A model generated the notes under the pieces. The model did no database searches. It was not told the origin of the DNA and saw nothing but the letters and a program-made list of their open reading frames with translations. The position numbers were made by a program, and so were the translations under genes. A stretch of 64,000 nt of DNA from Breoghania sp. (GTDB lineage Bacteria; Pseudomonadota; Alphaproteobacteria; Rhizobiales; Stappiaceae), in the NCBI RefSeq assembly GCF_963674635.1, contig NZ_OY771475.1, positions 496,001 through 560,000 on the forward strand, read 5' to 3'. Of this stretch, positions 60,048 to 64,000 are shown in pieces (position 1 is the first letter of the stretch; every line of letters starts with the position of its first letter).

Positions 60048-60629
60048 TCAGGCGAGCCCTCGGCTGCCCGGCTTAACCGCGGGAAGGGCGGCCAGTTCGG
60101 GCGGCAGGGCGTCGGCCGGATAGGCGGGCACCTTGTACTCGGCAAGGGCGATCAGCGGAACTCCGCAATTTGCCTCGCCAGCAGAACGATCAATAAGGCA
60201 GGCGCAGGCCAGAACCTCCGCCCCCATGGCTTTCAGGGCTTCCACGGTCTCACGCGACGACAGTCCCGTTGAGACGATGTCCTCCACCACGATGACGCGC
60301 GCGCGCTTTTCCATCTCGAAGCGACGCAGGCGGAATTCGCCACCTTCGCGCTCCACCCAGATGGCGGGAACCTTCAGATGGCGCGCTGTCTCGTAGCCGG
60401 GAATGATGCCGCCCAAAGCGGGCGAAACGATGTAGTCGATCCGACCCAGATCCGCCGCGCGGACCCTCTCCGCCAGCGCGCGGCACAGGATTTCGGTGCG
60501 GTCCGGATACTGAAAGACGCGGGCCTTTTGCAAAAAGACCGGGCTTCGCAGTCCGGAGGAGAGAATGAAATGCCCCTCCAGAATAGCGCCGGACTCGCGG
60601 AAAATGGCCAGTACCTCGTCCTTCGTCAT
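60048..60629 (-). CDS. pyrE: Orotate phosphoribosyltransferase
   Basis: PyrE (193 residues) makes orotidine 5'-monophosphate from orotate and PRPP in pyrimidine synthesis. The PRPP-binding loop is VIVVEDIVSTGLS, and the orotate-binding hood includes SSGLRSPVFLQKARV. AGGAAG lies just before the ATG at 60629. It is 44 bases after the rsh stop on the same strand and precedes the DUF2062 gene by 86 bases. Confidence 0.96.
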   Translation of the reverse strand: MTKDEVLAIFRESGAILEGHFILSSGLRSPVFLQKARVFQYPDRTEILCRALAERVRAADLGRIDYIVSPALGGIIPGYETARHLKVPAIWVEREGGEFRLRRFEMEKRARVIVVEDIVSTGLSSRETVEALKAMGAEVLACACLIDRSAGEANCGVPLIALAEYKVPAYPADALPPELAALPAVKPGSRGLA

Positions 60630-60673
60630 GTCTTCCTTTCCCGGTGACGCCCCTGCGAGCGCGCTCTGTCCTG

Positions 60674-62902
60674 TCAGTCGTTCTTGCGTTGCACGTTGGC
60701 GACGACCGAGGCCCCGCGCAACTGATTGATGATGCGATTGAGGTGCTTCAGATCCCATACTTCGAGATCGATTGTCATCTCGTGAAAATCGTGCGCCCGC
60801 CCGATCATTCGAATGTTGTCGATGTTGCCGTCATTCTGGCTGATGATCCTTGCGATCTCTGCCAGAGATCCCGGTTCGTTGACCGTTGACACCGCAACAC
60901 GGGCGGGAAAGCGTTCCTCGTGATCGCCTTCAATGTCCCAACGCACGTCGAGCCACTGGTCGTAATCGTCGAAATCCTTCAGCGAAGCGGAGTGGATCGG
61001 GTAGATCGTGATGCCTTCTCCAGGCGTCAGGATGCCGACAATACGGTCTCCCGGCACTGCTCCGCCATCGGGGGCAAAGCGGATGGGAAGATTGCCTTTC
61101 AATCCTCGGATCGGCAGGGCCGCGGTTTCCTTCGTTGCGCCAGCCGGAACCCGGAATTTGAGGCTCGACTCGCCCTCCAGATCGAACCAGCCCTCTTCGG
61201 GCGAAATGCCGGTGGGCTTGACGCGGTCCGCAGTCGCCTGTTCGCCCGTCTCCTCGTGGGTCGGGTCGATGACGTTGAGCACGTCGGAGGCATGAATGTC
61301 GCTACGGCCGACAGCCGCCATCAGATCCGTGACGCTCGCCTGCGAAAAGCGCAGCAACACCGGCGCGAGGATCGGGTCGTTCAGCTCCAGACCGCGCCGC
61401 TCAAAGCCGCGCTGGAGGATATGACGGCCGAGCGCGGCGTATTTCTCGCGCTGTGCTTCGCGCAAGGCCCGGCGGATCGCAGCGCGCGCCTTGCCGGTCA
61501 CCGCGATGTTCAGCCAGTCATCCATCGGCTTCTGGGCGCCGGAGCGGATGATCTCCACCTCGTCGCCATTGCGAAGCTCCGTGATGAGCGGCACCAGCTG
61601 ACCGTTGATCTTGCAGCCAACCGTCGTGTTGCCGATGTCGGTGTGGACGGCATAGGCGAAGTCGATGGGGGTTGCACCGCGCGGCAGGGCGATCAGGCGG
61701 CCCTTGGGCGTGAAGCAGAAGACCTGGTCGTGGAAGAGCTCAAGCTTGGTGTTTTCCAGGAACTCTTCCGGCGTGTCGCCCTGCGACAGCATGTCGATGG
61801 TCTGGCGCAACCACGCATAGGCGCGCGATTCATCGGTCAGGCGTGCGATGTTGCGTCCGCCCTTCACGCCATCCTTGTAAAGCGCATGAGCCGCGATACC
61901 GAATTCGGCGACACGGTGCATCTCGTTGGTGCGGATCTGCAGCTCCACACGCTGGCGCGCCGGCCCGACCACGGTGGTGTGGATGGAGCGATAGTCGTTC
62001 TGCTTGGGCGTGGAGATGTAGTCCTTGAAGCGACCGGGAACGCTCGCCCACCGTGTATGGACAATGCCAAGGACCGAATAGCAGGTCTCCACATCGTCAA
62101 CGAGCACGCGGAATCCGTAAATATCGGAAAGCTGTTCGAAGCCGATCGATTTCTGCTCCATCTTGCGGAAGATGGAATAGGGACGCTTCATGCGCCCGCG
62201 CACCGTGGAGGTGATCTGGCGCTCGGCCAGCTGCTCCGTCAGATTGCGCTCGATATCGCCGATCAGGGCAGCATTTTTCTCGCGCAGCGCGTTCAGCCGT
62301 TCGGTGATCGTCTGGTAGGCCTGCGGATTGAGGATCTGGAAGGCGAGGTCTTCCAGTTCGGAGCGCATGTCCTGCATGCCCATGCGCCCGGCCAGCGGCG
62401 CATAGATTTCCATCGTCTCTTCGGCAATGCGGTTGCGGCGCTCGTCTTCCTTGACGAAATGCAGCGTGCGCATGTTGTGAAGACGGTCGGCCAGCTTGAC
62501 CAGCAGGACGCGCACGTCGTCGGCAATCGCCAGCAGCAATTTGCGGAAATTCTCCGCCTGCTTGGCGCGCCGCGAGACGAGATCGAGACGGCTGATCTTG
62601 GTCAGCCCCTCCACCAGCTTGCCGATCTCCTCACCAAAGATGGTGTCGATCTCGGTGCGGGTCGCATCGGTGTCCTCGATGGTGTCGTGCAGCAGGGCGA
62701 CGGCAATGGTGGCGTCGTCCAGGCGCAGGTCGGTCAGGATGGCCGCGACTTCGAGGGGATGCGAGAAATAGGGGTCGCCGGAGGCGCGCGTCTGCATGCC
62801 GTGCTTCTGCATGGCATAGACGTAGGCCTTGTTGAGAAGGGCCTCGTCAGTGGTCGGATTATAGCGGTTGACCCGTTCAACGAGCTCGTATTGACGCATC
62901 AT
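60674..62902 (-). CDS. rsh: Bifunctional (p)ppGpp synthetase/hydrolase Rsh
   Basis: This 742-residue RelA/SpoT homologue makes and degrades the alarmone (p)ppGpp. The HD hydrolase domain is intact (YFSHPLEVAA, then LLHDTIEDT with His72-Asp73). The synthetase domain has SDIYGFRVLVDD and KQNDYRSIHTTV. TGS (VFCFTPKGRLIALPRGA), a linker region and a C-terminal ACT domain (VSTVNEPGSLAEIARI) follow. It is the single Rsh of this locus, in the usual alphaproteobacterial place after rpoZ. Two adjacent ATGs (62902, 62899) could start it. Confidence 0.97.
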   Translation of the reverse strand: MMRQYELVERVNRYNPTTDEALLNKAYVYAMQKHGMQTRASGDPYFSHPLEVAAILTDLRLDDATIAVALLHDTIEDTDATRTEIDTIFGEEIGKLVEGLTKISRLDLVSRRAKQAENFRKLLLAIADDVRVLLVKLADRLHNMRTLHFVKEDERRNRIAEETMEIYAPLAGRMGMQDMRSELEDLAFQILNPQAYQTITERLNALREKNAALIGDIERNLTEQLAERQITSTVRGRMKRPYSIFRKMEQKSIGFEQLSDIYGFRVLVDDVETCYSVLGIVHTRWASVPGRFKDYISTPKQNDYRSIHTTVVGPARQRVELQIRTNEMHRVAEFGIAAHALYKDGVKGGRNIARLTDESRAYAWLRQTIDMLSQGDTPEEFLENTKLELFHDQVFCFTPKGRLIALPRGATPIDFAYAVHTDIGNTTVGCKINGQLVPLITELRNGDEVEIIRSGAQKPMDDWLNIAVTGKARAAIRRALREAQREKYAALGRHILQRGFERRGLELNDPILAPVLLRFSQASVTDLMAAVGRSDIHASDVLNVIDPTHEETGEQATADRVKPTGISPEEGWFDLEGESSLKFRVPAGATKETAALPIRGLKGNLPIRFAPDGGAVPGDRIVGILTPGEGITIYPIHSASLKDFDDYDQWLDVRWDIEGDHEERFPARVAVSTVNEPGSLAEIARIISQNDGNIDNIRMIGRAHDFHEMTIDLEVWDLKHLNRIINQLRGASVVANVQRKND

Positions 62903-63088
62903 GGCGCAGGGTACGCAGTCCTGTGGTTGCCCGCAATCGGGCTGTTTCCGGCACGAAATCCATTTTTACTTTAGATAAGTTACCCGTCTGCAAAGCGCCA
63001 GCATCCCGCACCGCAATGGTGAGCGTTTTGCACCGCGAGGGAGCTTGCAAGGCAGGGGGCGCGTTGGGAAACGGGGGCGGGGAATACG

Positions 63089-63126
63089 ACAAAGGGGCGC
63101 GCGCTAAAGCGCTTTCGCCCCTTTGT
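63089..63126 (-). terminator. Hairpin between rpoZ and rsh
   Basis: ACAAAGGGGCG (63089-63099) and CGCCCCTTTGT (63116-63126) form an 11-bp stem enclosing a smaller GCGC/GCGC pairing. It lies in the 277-base gap after rpoZ and probably ends or attenuates the rpoZ transcript before rsh. Confidence 0.75.
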
Positions 63127-63179
63127 AAAACTCGTTCGTCCTGTTTGGCGGACCCTGTTGCGGGGCTGCCGTAGCAGGG

Positions 63180-63578
63180 TCAGTAGTCGTCGCTGCGATC
63201 CGGCGGAACGAGCCCTTCCAGGCCCTTCAGCAGGTCTTCTTCCGACATGCGATCGAACTCCATCGGCGGCTCGGCGGAATCAGCGGGGCCTGCGGCAGCT
63301 GCGGCTGCGCTGGGCACCATCGGGACAGCTTCCGGCTCCGGCTCGTCCACTTCGACGTATTTCTGAAGCGAGTGGATCAGATCTTCCTTGAGATCTTCGG
63401 GGCTGACGGTCTGTTCCGCGATTTCGCGCAGGGCGACGACCGGGTTCTTGTCATTGTCGCGATCGATGGTCAGCGGCGAGCCGGATGCAATCATCCGGGC
63501 ACGATGGCTGGCCAGCAGCACCAGATCGAAGCGGTTATCGACCTTATCGATGCAATCTTCGACGGTCACGCGCGCCAT
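63180..63578 (-). CDS. rpoZ: RNA polymerase omega subunit
   Basis: RpoZ (132 residues) helps assemble RNA polymerase by clamping beta prime. The conserved core is residues 1-70: MARVTVEDCIDKVDNRFDLV, ASHRARMIASG and the NPVVALREIAE helix. An Ala/Pro/acidic tail (about 80-132) is typical of alphaproteobacterial omega. GGAG lies 8 bases before the ATG at 63578. In some species omega links RNA polymerase to ppGpp, fitting its place beside rsh. Confidence 0.97.
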   Translation of the reverse strand: MARVTVEDCIDKVDNRFDLVLLASHRARMIASGSPLTIDRDNDKNPVVALREIAEQTVSPEDLKEDLIHSLQKYVEVDEPEPEAVPMVPSAAAAAAGPADSAEPPMEFDRMSEEDLLKGLEGLVPPDRSDDY

Positions 63579-64000
63579 TGCAGATCTCCAGTCCGGGGTC
63601 CCGGAGCGCCAGTCTCTGGCTCGGGACCATTGTCTTTTGGCGAGCGCTCGCCTTGGGCCCAAACGTCAACCATGCGGTTGTCATGACATGCAGGGCCACA
63701 GGCACAAACGCGCTCGTGAGAGTGAATTCGCTTTATTAGGGTTTTCGCAGCGCAAATGCAAGGGGCAACCTCATTGCCGCCGCTGCCGAAGTGCCGCGCA
63801 TTTTCAAGAGCGCGCGGGCGTTGGACGTGGTTGGCGCAAACGGTCCCGGCTCGGACCGGCGGGGCGTGCGCTGGCCTAGAGTAAAACGCATGAATACGCG
63901 CGCTCTATCCGTTCAACGTGCTGGCGGATGCGGCAGGCCCCACAGGGGACAATCCCAAAGCAAATGAGCATTGGCGGAAAAGCCGCCAAATCCTTTCCTC
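63579..64000. other. Right-edge intergenic region
   Basis: 422 bases with no recognisable gene; presumably the rpoZ promoter region. A small hairpin, TTGGCGG/CCGCCAA at 63971-63989, lies at the edge and may end a transcript arriving from beyond the window. Confidence 0.5.

Noticed and set aside
63579..64000. tmRNA (ssrA) gene at the right edge
   Set aside because: No tRNA-like ends or tag-coding region could be found; smpB is elsewhere in the window.

Overview
The window (about 60% GC or more) looks like a chromosomal segment of a free-living alphaproteobacterium of the order Hyphomicrobiales (Rhizobiales), possibly near the Stappia/Roseibium group. The evidence is the conserved gene order rpoZ-rsh-pyrE-DUF2062-pdxJ-lepB-rnc-era-recO, Omp2/RopA-type porins, a TTGAT-N4-ATCAA FNR/FixK-type box, and a Rel-type Rsh protein that resembles rhizobial ones. 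The genus is an inference. No phage, transposase, integrase or CRISPR array was seen.

Layout. 1-4.5 kb: an FNR-type box, a FliK-like protein with four internal repeats, an FlhB C-terminal paralogue (FlhX) and gatB. 4.8-8.8 kb: an opgG - small gene - opgH operon for osmoregulated periplasmic glucans, facing a DUF2147 gene. 9.8-14.3 kb: a small Sel1 protein, tRNA-Ser(GCU), a membrane-anchored protein with a HAMP-less chemoreceptor, and a GNAT. 14.5-22.8 kb: a sugar-acid catabolic island with the same gene content as E. coli yjhFGHI (IclR regulator, KDG/KDP-type aldolase, YjhG dehydratase, GntP permease). It is followed by pflB without its activase.

22.9-28.4 kb: two small stress or aromatic-type modules, LysR with PPOX/NTF2-like/AhpD-like genes, and AraC with NmrA-like/DUF1772 genes. 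28.6-32.6 kb: a PhoD-like phosphatase paired with a protein resembling permuted papain-fold enzymes that seems to lack its nucleophile, then an NtrC-like regulator with degenerate phosphorylation, Walker B and GAFTGA sites. 32.8-40.5 kb: a PAN-containing alpha-2-macroglobulin with a CTEQ thioester motif, and pbpC. 40.9-46.8 kb: a tandem porin array of three intact genes and one porin pseudogene, each with a matching terminator. 46.9-51.2 kb: slt, dapA, smpB and a small zinc-ribbon gene. 51.2-54.4 kb: a 21-bp tandem repeat, parC and a cysteine-rich small protein. 54.5-63.6 kb: the conserved recO-to-rpoZ block, interrupted by paired REP-like repeats and lacking acpS at its usual place.

The functional themes are the envelope (glucans, porins, A2M/PbpC, lytic transglycosylase, signal peptidase), sugar-acid catabolism under local regulators, and information-processing housekeeping. 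The most unusual items are the degenerate regulator, the phosphatase/papain-like pair, the decaying porin copy, the phased 21-bp repeats and the cysteine-rich orphan.
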